Positions 52,801 to 62,700 of a stretch of 64,000 bases of DNA are shown piece by piece. This DNA is from Closterium sp. NIES-65 (lineage: Eukaryota > Streptophyta > Zygnematophyceae > Desmidiales > Closteriaceae): contig CANXME010002190.1 in assembly GCA_948144175.1 (NCBI GenBank), positions 140,001 through 204,000 of the forward strand, given 5' to 3'. Made by a program: the position numbers and the translations under genes. Position 1 is the first letter of the stretch. The number at the start of each line of letters is the position of its first letter. The notes beneath the pieces were generated by a model. The model saw only the letters and a program-made list of their open reading frames with translations, was not told where the DNA came from and did no database searches.

Positions 52801-53473
52801 CCCTCTATCGAACGTGATTTTTGTCGACTCACTTATCAGACACCGGTGCGCACAGCAGCATTGCGGCAACGGCCCCTCCGAATATCTATACGTGTTTTTT
52901 TTCCTATTAAAGGTCATTCGCTTGAAATATACCGAGAGAAAACGTTACCTGGAGGGCGGAGGTAGCGGTGGGGGAGACAGAGTCGAACGGCGACGGCCCC
53001 TGCGGCCACACGTCCGCGAGCACAGCAGCGTCGCGCGACGAGCGGTTGGGAACGCGGCGGTACCGCTGGAGGAAGAGGAAGAGCAACAGCAGGTCCACGT
53101 CCGTTCCGATCTTCGCCGCATCTGACGGCGACGCGTCGGAGAGCGAATCGATGTCTTCGCTGCCGGTGGGGAGAACGGACGCTAGCGTGTCTAGAACGAG
53201 CCGCGCTTGGTCTTTAGAGAGCTTCAGGCACGATTCTATCGCCTCGCATGTGACACGTGGCTCTTGCGAGCCGTCGCGAGTCGGGGAGGTGGTCGAGGCG
53301 CCTTCGGAGTTTAAAGACGCGTCGATGAGGCGCTGACGGAGGAGCTTTAGGGTTTCAGTGGACGCTTCCTTGTACGATGCGATCGCGGGGATAGGCAGGA
53401 GGCCGAAATCGAACGGTTCTCGTCGCACGTGCAGCCACGGGTTCCCAGGTGCGCGCTCTGATGCCTCCGCCAT
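46845..53473 (-). CDS. TBCCD1: TBCC domain-containing protein 1 (TBCCD1), 7 exons
   Basis: Exons: 53473-52949, 51808-51641, 50987-50484, 49473-49369, 48730-48305, 47617-47492 and 47006-46845, all phase 0, giving 671 aa (human 557). TBCCD1 is a tubulin-cofactor-C-like protein linked to centrosome, basal-body and Golgi positioning in animals and algae. The N-terminal region (LHVRREPFDFGLLPIP, LLLLFLFLQRY) is followed by the C-CAP/TBCC beta-helix: HCHDSVIYVLAPLKYASVIG, CSDSIVVLGAVGK, RIRIANCRECVFYLGCNSRP, LGDNHSLQIAPYNTFYP and VNKWDMPLALGSLD, with LMPPEKFVPFVV. The end, TVESLRQTLKTAVLDEGRKR then NVIQAHFKEWLLSQ, matches the family C-terminus. Ala/Gly-rich inserts lengthen exons 3 and 5. Most introns contain echoes. 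Confidence 0.9.
47094..47980 (-). repeat. TBCCD1 introns 5-6: echoes of exons 6 and 7
   Basis: A copy of the exon 7 start is at 47094-47145. Copies of the exon 6 end (PKTYLIALQHK) lie near 47330-47400. Copies of the exon 6 start (VPFRTQQEQPGGGGGAS) are at 47690-47770 and 47825-47902, each with an acceptor, before the real 47617-47492. Confidence 0.8.
48185..48300 (-). repeat. Echo of TBCCD1 exon 5 end
   Basis: The exon end (ILMPPEKFVPFVV plus GTGAG) is followed by a diverged copy ending VPFV plus GTGAGTGG at 48235-48187. Confidence 0.7.
48780..48880 (-). repeat. Echo of TBCCD1 exon 5 start
   Basis: This upstream copy in transcription order encodes VVFVEACERLTLIAPCARIR with a CAG acceptor; the real exon is VVRVEACERLTLIAPCARIR at 48730. 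Confidence 0.85.
49206..49368 (-). repeat. Echo of TBCCD1 exon 4 with intact donor
   Basis: APLKYASVIGCSDSIVVLGA is repeated almost exactly with GTAAGAGG after it (49290-49206), but its 5' end has lost the acceptor. A fragment of the exon 4 start lies at 49590-49545. Confidence 0.8.
49963..50046. repeat. Palindromic element between 29-bp direct repeats in TBCCD1 intron 3
   Basis: The core at 49996-50015 is CCTTTGAGTCGACTCAGAAG (two mismatches to consensus). Direct repeats 49963-49991 and 50018-50046 (ACTTGTTTT...CTTTCCAG) flank it. Confidence 0.8.
50149..50385 (-). repeat. Two echoes of TBCCD1 exon 3 end with donors
   Basis: Copies at 50385-50318 and 50211-50149 repeat VDGVAKMLVLKEETEMDSSC. 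The first ends in a GTAAGAC donor. The real exon 3 end is at 50484. Confidence 0.85.
51385..51600 (-). repeat. Two echoes of TBCCD1 exon 2 3' part
   Basis: Copies at about 51600-51500 and 51480-51387 repeat KNLPAVLQLLAEHGSD-like sequence, with TTTGCAG upstream of each and GTGAG after each. Confidence 0.85.
52600..52890 (-). repeat. Echoes of TBCCD1 exon 1 end in intron 1
   Basis: Three diverged units share GGCCCCT and GCGCACAGCAGC-like segments with exon 1 near 52990-53035. Two of them also share TTTTCCCCCTCTATC on the plus strand. Confidence 0.55.
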
Positions 53474-54491
53474 AGTTCCCCCTCCCTAAGTCTGCAGTAG
53501 CAGGAAATGTGGGATGAAATGTGATGTTGGTAAAAATGTGTACGGAAACTGACACGCCACGGTTTCGGGTTTCGACTAAGCGACCAAATAGGGATCGAAA
53601 TGTTCGACTTGAAAAGGTTAGTTCGGTTACTGATTTTATGGTGTCTAGCGATTGGCTAAGATAGAGCACGATTAAGGGAAGCGAGACTTGGAGACTCACA
53701 ATGTCGAAGAAGGAAAGAGAGTGATTTGGGTCACTTGACGTTCTTCATAAGGAAACGATTAAGATAAACATGCGCATCGGGCTTCGCGAGACGACAGCCG
53801 TTAGAGGGTGAGAGTAATTATAATTTTAGGTAAGGAGTTTCAGGCTGAATCAAGTGGCGTAACACACAAATGTGGTGCTAATAATGCGGTATGGTATGAT
53901 GGCCCTATTCTGCACGACGCAAACGCCGTTTGACTAACTCCTAATCGGACCACGAGCCGAGGTCTAATTAGGTATGGAGCAACAGATCCGCCAAAAGTAG
54001 GAGAAATAAGGCCGTTCCGCCATAAGTAGTTAGGGAATATGGAAGCGGAAGAAGATGGAATAGTGGAGGGTGCAACAGCAGGATCAAACCTGAGGCGCGC
54101 GCGGAAGCGGAAGCGGAAGAATGTCTCGAGCTCTCCGCAGCAGTGCGGAGCCTTTGCAGAAAAGCGCGGTCTTCTAGCAGCCCAGAGCGCCTACCTGGAA
54201 ATTGCCGCCGTGCGGGGATGCCCCTCGCGGGAGGTTGCGGGTGAGGTTTGGTCTTTCCGCCGCTCTGGAATAAAGGCGTGGGTGAGGCTTCGGTGAGCGG
54301 AGTGTAGGGTGAAGTTGGGTGGGTGAGCTCGGAAGATCAGGAGCCACGTCACGGACAGACGAAAAGATCATGCTTTGGCTCTACCGCCAATTTTCAAGGC
54401 GTGTAACATGAAGTACTTGTTGGAGTTTATTTATGTCTCCTAGTAAACTAAGAAAGCTCTACACCATCCATTGTCAGTCACACATTTGAGC
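53474..54491. other. Intergenic: TBCCD1 5' flank and CPP1-like 3' flank
   Basis: About 1 kb. A plus-strand ORF at 54039-54296 (85 codons, basic RRARKRKRK near its start) has no recognisable domain and is not called. Nothing else is seen. Confidence 0.4.
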
Positions 54492-56249
54492 TCATCGGTA
54501 GTATGATCCCATGAAGAACAAACTGACGCTTGTGAAGAGGGTGATGAACGTTTCCTGTAAACACACAACACAATGGTTAATGCAGAATTAGAGGTGTGCC
54601 CCTCACTAGTTACAGTACCCTGGTTTCCGCTGATCAAGAAAATGGAACGGTGGAAAAGCAGATTCCGAGCCTCACCTGAAAGGTGTAAAGTGCACGTGGA
54701 ACATACATCCCAGCAAGCGAGTAGGCCTTAATCAGGAGCGTATGAACCTGAAATGGCAAAAACGAGTTTGTGTCAAGTCGTGCAGAAACTTCATCAGAAA
54801 TGCTGTGGCATGATTACCACCATTGCAAGCTGATATGATTGCACGAGTCCCATGATCCCATCCATACCAAAGAGGCAAGAGCAATGACGCCAAAGACAAG
54901 GCTAAGCGCCCGTGTGAGTCGCCGGCCGTTCCTCTGCCATCTCTTCTCCCCCTCCTCCTGCACCAGTGGTTGAGAAACACCAGGAGGGATTGAGTGCAAC
55001 AGCAAGAAACACAAGGAGCAAACAGAGCAGACTTAAGTTTTTTCAGGGGACGGGAAAGGACGGTGTGAAAGTTGAGCTGGACAGATGCTTTGGATTGAGG
55101 TTGGGGTGTAGAAGAATAACTGCGTACAGTGTTTTGCGGGTAGAAGGGGTCAAGCTTCATGAAGAGCTGGAAGATGTAGAAGGAGAGGAGGAACTGTAGG
55201 ATCTTCCAATCCGTGCTCTGTGCCCCCACCATCCACACCGCCTGCAGGCAGAGAGAGGCAAGGATTGGAAGGGAGGGGCAAGGATTGGGAGTGGGGGGGA
55301 AATGTGCATGGAGGTTCATGGAGAGCTGGAAGATGTAGAAGGAGAGGAGGAACTGCAGGATCTTCCACTCCGTGCTCTGCGCCCCCACCATCCACACCGC
55401 CTGCACAGGTCGCAAGTGGAAGAAAGCAAGGAGCGGACAGACAGTGCTAGAGAGGGATGATGAGGATGAGGGGTTTTCCTCAGGCATCTCAACTGCAGGA
55501 TCTTCCAATCCGTGCTCTGCGACCCCACCATCCACACCGCCTGCAGGTGAACGAATGGAAAGGAAGCGAGGATGGGGAGAATTTTTTTGTTGCCATAGCT
55601 ACAGGGATTAGAATGTGGTGTCATGGCAATACCATTGCTACAGTGTCATACATCTATCATGTAACAGTGTTACCATGGCAGTGGAGACAGCAGCGTTGAT
55701 GAGAATGCCCTTGTTGTCAGCCTTCTCATAACGCCGCCACCATTGCTATGGTGTTAGTGTTGTGGTCACGATCGCTACGGTGTTAGCGTTACAGTCACTA
55801 CAGTGTTGCACTGTTACCATGTTACAGGGTTACCATGACAGCAGAGACAGCAGCGTTGATAAGGATGCCCTTGTTGTCAGCCTTCTCATAACGTGGCAGT
55901 CACGGGAGGAAGTCCGTCTGGTTGGCAAACTTGATGTCTTCTGACACCTCGATGGAACCGAATGTGTTACGGTGTTACCCTGTTACCATTATAAAATATT
56001 ACCATGACCGCGGAGACAGCGGCATTAATGAGGATGCCCTTGTTGTCAGCCTTCTCATAGCGCGGCAGCCACGGGAGAAAGTCCGTCTGGTCGGCAAACT
56101 TTATGTCTTTTGAGACCTCGAGGGACCCATATGTCACTCCCTTCTTGCGCATAGTGAGCTGCCGCATCATGATGGCGTCGTATGCCCTGTCGATCTGGGT
56201 ACCCAGGAGAGTGGGGGAGAGAAGAGAGAAGAGAGAAGGAGGAGGGGGG

Positions 56250-56334
<85 letters not shown>

Positions 56335-57908
56335 GGGGTGATGTTTGTGTTGGCCCAAACGTGACCCCCTGCTTGCACATGGTGAGCTGGCGCATCATGA
56401 TGGCGTCGTATGCCCTGTCGATCTGCGGCAGGTATCAAGGGGGAGGGAATGGGCAACTTCAGAGTCTCAAGAGTTGGCACGAACGGCACACACTGCTTGC
56501 GCATGGTGAGCTGGCGCATCAATATGGCATCGTATGCCCTGTCGATCTGGACAGTGCTGGAACGGAGGGCGGAAAGGTGCGAGCGAGGGAAGAGGAGAGA
56601 GGGAGCAAAGCCCGTCTGGTCGGCAAGCTTGATATGATATCCCTCACATCGTGGACGGTGTGGTCCTCCCACACCGTCACCCTTTTCCTCAGCATTCCCA
56701 TCCCAACCAACCTGCGTCCTTGCCTCCAACATCTCCCTCTCGGCCTCACTACCCTCCTCTCATCTGCTCTATTTCCGCCTCGTTCCCTTTGCCTTCCACG
56801 CCCCCCAACCTCCGCTTCCTCCTCACTCCCCCTCCCCCTAATCATGCACTTCCCTTCCCACTATCCCCCCCCCCTCCCCCCCCCCCTCCACCCGCTCTAT
56901 CTCCGCCTCGTCCCCCTTCCCCTCCGCGTCCCACAGCTTCTCCCTGAGCCATGCTGGGGCCTCACGCTCCCCCCTCACTCTGTTCCCTCTTTAACACGAT
57001 TTCCCCACTCCCACTCCCCCTTTTCTCACCCGCTCTATTTCCGCCTCGTCCCTCTTGTCCTCTGTGTCCCGCAGCTTCTTTCTGTGCGCCGTTCTGAGGC
57101 CTAACAATCCCCACCCCGTCCCCCTATCCCCCAAACCTCTCTCCCCACCCCTCCCCCCTCCCCCTCCGCCCCCCCCCTCCCCCGCTCACCCGCTCTATTT
57201 CCGCCTCGTCCCCCTTGCCCTCCGCGTCCCGCAGCTTCTTCCTGTGCGCCAGCTTGATGGCGTCGAACGAGTCCAGGGGGCGGACTCCCAGCACCTGGTA
57301 GGGGTCTTCCGCGGGCTGCGCGCCTGGCGAAGCAGCGTTGCACGTGATTCGCAGGCGGTTAGAGCCGCTGCAGTGGCGGGAACCGGTACAGAGGGATAGA
57401 GAAGGCGAAGGGGGATGGAGAGGAGAAAGGGAAAGAAATATGCAGACATGCAACTGTTAAGCAAAGTCGCAACCCCTGCATTGCACGAAAGACTAGTCAT
57501 TAAAACGTCAAGGTTCAGATTAGTGAGTTTTGAGACGTCCTTAGATGTGGGAGTAACTACATGGCATGATAACCGTCTGGCGACGGCGAATTGCCACCGA
57601 AGACGCATATCAAAGCGAAACATTGCGTCTTGACGCATTCGTTCGAACGCCCCGTTACTCACGTATAGAAGCAGAAACATTGTCGCGATTCAATGTGAAT
57701 CAAACGCGCTGTCGACGTTTATAGGTTGCCACGTGGCTGATGCTCACCTTACAGATGACTGGCTTCTGCATTGTAGCGGAACAGTTCTCAGCGAGAACAG
57801 CGAGACGTTTGTCGCTGACGACAGTCGACTCGATAACTGTGACGCAGTCGCACAGTTTGTCGCTGCTATCGCTGTCCTGATCGCTTGCGACGTCGCCGCG
57901 GAGGCCAT
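54492..57908 (-). CDS. Chloroplast CPP1-like chaperone (DUF3353, J-like domain with three membrane spans), 7 exons
   Basis: Exons: 57908-57748, 57367-57190, 56194-56003, 55241-55128, 54957-54868, 54747-54676 and 54554-54492 (870 nt, 289 aa). Exon 1 is a Ser/Ala/Thr-rich chloroplast transit peptide (MASAATSQAIRTAIAATN); its phase-2 end joins exactly to exon 2. A J-like domain follows: EDPYQVLGVRPLDSFDAIK, HRKKLRDAEGKGDEAEIERI, DRAYDAIMMRQLTMRKKG; no HPD motif is seen. Then FADQTDFLPWLPRYEK and three hydrophobic spans (WKILQFLLSFYIFQLFMKL, RALSLVFGVIALASL, FITLFTSVSLFFMG). This is the layout of plant CHAPERONE-LIKE PROTEIN OF POR1 relatives, which hold protochlorophyllide oxidoreductase at chloroplast membranes. 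The family call is firm; the exact orthologue is not. Confidence 0.85.
55242..56002 (-). repeat. CPP1-like intron 3: echoes of exons 3 and 4
   Basis: Exon 3 end copies (EKADNKGILINAAVS plus ATG|GTAAC) lie at about 55950-55832 and 55735-55672. Exon 4 start copies (AVWMVGSQSTDWKILQ and AVWMVGAQSTEWKILQ) with acceptors lie at 55552-55485 and 55402-55320. Confidence 0.85.
56195..57189 (-). repeat. CPP1-like intron 2: echoes of exons 2 and 3
   Basis: Copies of the exon 2 end (RDTEDKRDEAEIERV-like with GTGAG) lie near 57095-57020, 56945-56885 and 56800-56750. Copies of the exon 3 start (IDRAYDAILMRQLTMRKQ and IDRAYDAIMMRQLTMCKQ) with CAG acceptors lie at 56547-56480 and 56430-56355. Confidence 0.85.
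56253..56333 (+). repeat. Uninterrupted 81-base G homopolymer
   Basis: 81 consecutive G as given, inside CPP1-like intron 2 (poly-C on the transcribed sense), just upstream of the exon 3 acceptor. The exact length should be treated as uncertain because homopolymers are hard to sequence. Confidence 0.85.
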
Positions 57909-58651
57909 TGATCTAATCGCTCAAACGCGTGCGATCACAAGAGTATCGGAACTTCGTTCGTTATCGAAGGAGTCGCGCTTAAGGCTGACGGCACTAGAAA
58001 CAATGGGACCTAGTCGAGTAGTCTAGGAACCATAAGGCTGATAGTGTGTGATCACTCACACCACACCACTCTCTCAGCTCGACGAAAAAAGAAAGCAGCA
58101 ACAAACAATCGTTGGCGGGATTGCAGGTTCCGCTTGTGGTGCTTGAGAGGACCTTGGGATTGGGCGAAAGGGGATAAACCTCGTTCTAGGAAGAAGCAAA
58201 TGTCACTGTATTGAAGCGAACAAGGGCCAAATCAGAAAGACAGCATATGGTCCTGTTTCCTAGTAAAATTTTAACGAAACTCTCACTATCAGAGATGCTC
58301 ATCCTCTACGGTCCCCCCATTCGTGCTTTCCCAAATTTCCCCCCTAGAATCTCTTTTCCCCACGCTCGTAATTCGTTTCTTGCTGTTCCGCACAATCCGC
58401 TAGCTTCACCGCTTCGTCGCTTGTCACTGCATTAAACATCCAGCTTCTCGTTAATCCCGATTAACGGGTAAGTCGTTCTTCCTCTTAGCCTGCTAAATTC
58501 TTGAGCTCTTCATTTTCGTACGCTGCCTCTCCACCTCAGGGGTCCGTCTTCGGGTGGTACGAGCAGTTTTGTGACGTTCATACCAGATCACACCGGAATC
58601 CGGATACATATCAGTTCCACATTTCGTGTTGCTGTCTGCTGCTGCTGAGTT
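57909..58651. promoter_or_regulatory. Shared divergent 5' region of CPP1-like and NAA38
   Basis: 743 bp between start codons on opposite strands. No supported ORF and no repeat. It must carry both promoters; no specific site is recognised. Confidence 0.4.
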
Positions 58652-59104
58652 ATGGTGGTTCACACGACGCACCGTGCGGATAGACCGGACCCGGATCCTG
58701 CGCTTCCCAGCTCGTCATCCGTGACAATACCGGAGTCGGACTGTAACGAATCCGTCAAGAGACCCGCTATAGCAGGAGCGCGTCGTCTTCTTCAGAGACG
58801 GCTCCGGATCGGCATAACGGACGGTCGAGTGTTTGTAGGCCGGTTCAACTGCCTGGACAAGGAGGGGAATATTATCCTTCACGACACTGTCGAGTTTCGT
58901 CGCGCGTCTGCCGCCGCGGATCCCGCAGATCCCCGCAGGAACGAGTCGCTGGAAGAGAGAATGGCGCGTGCCACGTCAGCAGATCCGAATCCGCTGGTGG
59001 AACAGCGACGGCTGGGATTGGTGCTGATTATGGCGAAGGATCGGGTGTGGACTGACGTGGAATGTGGACTAGAGGAGAAGCTGGAAGGCATAAGCCTTAG
59101 TTGA
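58652..59104 (+). CDS. NAA38: NatC auxiliary subunit NAA38 (LSMD1), Sm-like protein
   Basis: Single exon, 150 aa, starting MVVHTTHRADRPDPD. The Sm fold is clear: Sm1 RLRIGITDGRVFVGRFNCLD and GNIILHDTVEF, Sm2 RRLGLVLIMAKDRVWTDVEC. NAA38 is the small auxiliary subunit of the NatC N-terminal acetyltransferase with NAA30 and NAA35, acting in the cytosol. A disordered N-terminus and a 30-residue loop between Sm1 and Sm2 make it longer than many family members. No intron and no echo sequence. Confidence 0.85.
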   Translation: MVVHTTHRADRPDPDPALPSSSSVTIPESDCNESVKRPAIAGARRLLQRRLRIGITDGRVFVGRFNCLDKEGNIILHDTVEFRRASAAADPADPRRNESLEERMARATSADPNPLVEQRRLGLVLIMAKDRVWTDVECGLEEKLEGISLS

Positions 59105-59622
59105 GCTGCTAAGGCTGCGTTCATCTTTCGTGACAGGCTACCCGACACAAGGTCCTTGACAATCTAGGATATGTAACCCCATCAGCAAGGCTGCTGCTGA
59201 GTCCTGACGTGACAAGATCCCAGGATTGCTTACTGAAACACATGATGTATGGAAGTATAGCCACTAGCAGTACTCTGAAATGAGCTGTAGGTTGTCTGTG
59301 CCTCTCACTCAATAATAATACTGGGCGTGCAGGGCATTGACAAGGCAACTCTCTCTCACCTCAGGCCTACTGGGGTGCGTGCATTGAAGTAATACTCCAC
59401 TCCAACAGAAGCACCTAACTCTGCCATCTAAAGGTGGTATGCATATGCCTTTCATCACCTGTCAAGCAGGTAGGGTACCCTGCTGAATGGACTTCTGAAT
59501 AGTCCACCAGGTCTGCCTGCTTGTAAACATGGAATCAACTTGCAGGACAATCAACTCGCAGTGCGGGCACAGGCTGACACCATATAGAAAACTCTCTTTC
59601 ATGGCAAGGAGTGGATCTCCAC
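59105..59622. other. Intergenic: NAA38 3' flank to tRNA terminator
   Basis: About 520 bp with no ORF, repeat or RNA that I recognise. Confidence 0.4.
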
Positions 59623-59632
59623 AAAAAAAAAA
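59623..59632 (-). terminator. Pol III terminator of tRNA-Tyr
   Basis: Ten A on the plus strand, i.e. T10 on the tRNA strand, 19 nt after the tRNA 3' end. Confidence 0.8.
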
Positions 59633-59651
59633 CTACTTATGTGTAAAAGGA

Positions 59652-59732
59652 TCCCGCCAACCGGATTCGAACCAGTGACCTAAGGATTGCTCATCTACAG
59701 TCCTCCGCTCTACCAACTGAGCTATAGCAGGA
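59652..59732 (-). tRNA. tRNA-Tyr (GUA) with a 7-nt intron
   Basis: On the minus strand the 5' end TCCTGCT pairs with the 3' end GGCGGGA (two G-U pairs). The D-arm AGCTCAGTTGGTAGAGC and B-box/T-loop GGTTCGAATCC are canonical. The anticodon stem GAGGA/TCCTT encloses CTGTAGA with anticodon GTA, interrupted one base 3' of the anticodon by 7 nt (ATGAGCA or the equivalent TGAGCAA). 81 nt in all, 74 after intron removal. Plant-type tRNA-Tyr genes regularly carry an intron at this place. Confidence 0.92.
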
Positions 59733-59770
59733 TGTCTTCATAATGAATAAAATTTTATTTAATTTATGAT

Positions 59771-62700
59771 ATGCGGATTCTTTCTCTGCACACCAAAATT
59801 CCTGCATTTATGGCGTCAAAATGGCGCCTTGCGTCGTTCTTGTCTCTCGCCGTGTGGTGCGCGCTTCTTCAACCGCGCGGAGCAGCCTCTGATGCCTTGC
59901 TGGACGGATGGGAACCCCTCGGCTCTGAACCCAAGGACCAGCCCACTCTAGCTCTATATCGCGTACGCGCTTCCGTCGTTCCCATTCACCCACCTGTTAG
60001 CGTGACTCCGCAATTTTCGACCTGCTATCTCCATCTTTTCTCACAACTCGCCCTGCCCTTCCCTCCCCCGCCGCCGCCCCCGCGCTTCCCCATCCCGTCC
60101 CCCTGCAGGCGTGGGAGAGCGCCTATGGCCTGCAGCGGGGCTCCCTCCTTCCGCCATCGCCCCTCCCCCTTCCGCCCGACCTCCCCCCTCCCCCTCATCT
60201 CGCTGACTGCGCCGCCCGTACTCTTGCGCGGGAGGCGGCGGAAGGGGGACCGTGGCGAGGCACAGGGGGAGGAGGGGGGGATGGGATCCGCTGGGAGGAC
60301 ACGTGGCAGCAGCAGACTGGTGGTAAAGAGGAAAGCTTATCCGAATGCTGTGATCGGTTGCCTCCCCGCACTCCATGGGTATGTAAAATGATGACTTTTG
60401 AGTGCGGGGAGGTTCGTCTCTGCTTTTCTGACTCAAAAGTCCTTCCCGCACTCCATGGGTATGTAAAATCGTTTGACTCGTGGTGAGGTTCGTCTCTGCT
60501 TTTCTGTAGCCTGTTATTAACGCCTGTGACTCGCAAAGTATAGCTTGAACAAGTGAAGGCCGGGAGACACCCTTCAACTTCCCCCACCCACTCTTCCCCT
60601 CCTCCCCGCTCCTCTATTCCCCCTCCCTCGCCTTCCCCCTCCCTGGGCTTCCCCCTCCCCTCGCCTTCCCCCTCCCTGGGCTTCCCCCTCCCCTCGCCTT
60701 TCTCTCCCTCCTCTCTCCCCTTTCCCCTTCCTCCCTGCCCCCTCCCATCCTCGCCCCCTCCCCTTTCCCCGCCTCCCTCCACTGCCATTCCTCAGCGCAC
60801 AAGCGCTTCAACTCCCACCCCCCTTCCCCCCGATCCCTGTCCCCCGACTCCCCTTCTCCCCACTCCCCTTCCCAGGTGCAAGGCACGGATGCAGCCAATC
60901 TCGCGCTGACACGTGTCGCACAGCGGGACATCTGGGCTCACCAGATGCTGGCGTCAGCAGCAGCAGGGGGAGAAGGACGCGGAGGCGGAGGAGGAGGAGG
61001 GGGAGAAACGTGTGAGGGGAGGCGGTTGCTGGTGGTTCCGTGGATGCCCACCGACCGCCACGTCAGCGCCAACCCGTTCCACGTCATTGCGAGTCAGATC
61101 CACGTCATGGCGGATTTCTTGGGCCTGGCGATGCAGCACAACCGCACGCTGGTTGCCCTGCCTGGCAGCTACGGTCCTGCTCTCAACAGTGATTGCAGAG
61201 GTGGTGTGATTGTATTGGGGGGGGAGGGTGAGGGGATTGAGTGGGAGAAGGGTGCCTGATTATAGGGGTCGTTGATTATAGGGTGAATGTGAGGCCCAAT
61301 GCAGCACAACCGCACGTTGGTTACCCTGCCTGGCAGCTACGGGCCGGCTCTCAACAGTGATTGCCGGGGTGAGTGATTTAGCCGATATTGTCTATAGGGG
61401 GAGTGGGTGATTATGGGGGTGGGTGGAAGGACCAGTGCAGCACAACCGCACGTTCCTCCTCATGGGGGCTCCTCCTCCTCATGCGAGAATGTACACTTCT
61501 CATGAGGAGGAGAGTGTACACTTATGAACATAAGAGCTGAATTTACCAGGCGAGGGGACCTGCTTCTTCTTTCCCCTCACCCATTCTTCATGCTGCTCCC
61601 TCTGCGTGTCTCTGTGTTTTCTTGTGCGTACCTCTGGGCCTCTCTCTCTGCGACTCTGTGTGTGGTGTGTGCAATCGCGAACATGCAGAGATGAACCAAA
61701 CGGGCGAGTGGACCTGCTTCTTCTTCCCCCTCGCTCACCCCGCCTGCTCCTCCTGCGTCTCCCACCTCCAAGCAAACGGTCACATGCCCACCTGCCTCCC
61801 TATGTGTGCCCCTCTATTCTTCTGCTTGAACATGCAGAGCTGAACCAAACGGGCGAGTGGACCTGCTTCTTCTTCCCTCTCGCTCACCCCGCCTGCTCCT
61901 CCCTCATCTCGCACCTCCTCGCCAACGGTCACATGCCCACTTGTTTCTCGTTACAGTCACAGTCCTCATTACAATCACAGTCACAGATATTGTCGCAGCT
62001 GCAGCAGCACCTGGCGTCGCCTCAGGAGGTTGTGTGCATTGGTACTGACTTTCCAACAGAACCCATTGATGCACCCGCACCGGTGCACGGCAGCTTCCCG
62101 GTTGCTGCTGAAACGGCTCCTGCTGCTCCCTCCGCTGCAGCACCAGCACCGGCAGCAGCAGGATCAGAAACATCAGCGTCAGTAGTCTCGGAAGCAGCAG
62201 CATCAGCAGGGGCACCAGGGGAAGCAGCGTCAGCATCCCTGGCATCAGCCATTCAATCAGCAGCAGCAGCGGTTGTGAGCCGATGGGGCTATCCCCATAA
62301 GCAGCGACCCGTTATGGTGGATAGGCAGGGCGCACTATACACCATGTCGGAGGAAAAAGCCCAGGTAGGACGGATTTTCGTTGATGATAATGGCTTTTGA
62401 GACGTCTCAAAAGTTCGTTAATGATAATGGTCGGATCTTCTTTTCCATGAGAAAGAAATGGGAGTTTCAATCGTTGCTCAAACAAAAATCCTAGAGGTTG
62501 GTTTGAGGAGAAATCTCACCCTCTCCCACCTCCCCCTCCCTCCTCCCTGCATCTCCACTGGTGGCGATCCCAAGCTGCCCGCTTCCTCCTCCGCCGGCCT
62601 TCCCTCCTTACCCACACCAGAATCACCCTCCATTCCAGCCACCTTTCACCCCTCCCGCTCCGACTTTCCCCTCCGCCAACCATGCCCTCTCCTCTCCTCT

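Noticed and set aside
54039..54296. 85-codon plus-strand ORF with a basic N-terminal stretch
   Set aside because: No recognisable domain, no homologue known to me, isolated in an intergenic region; could be chance.
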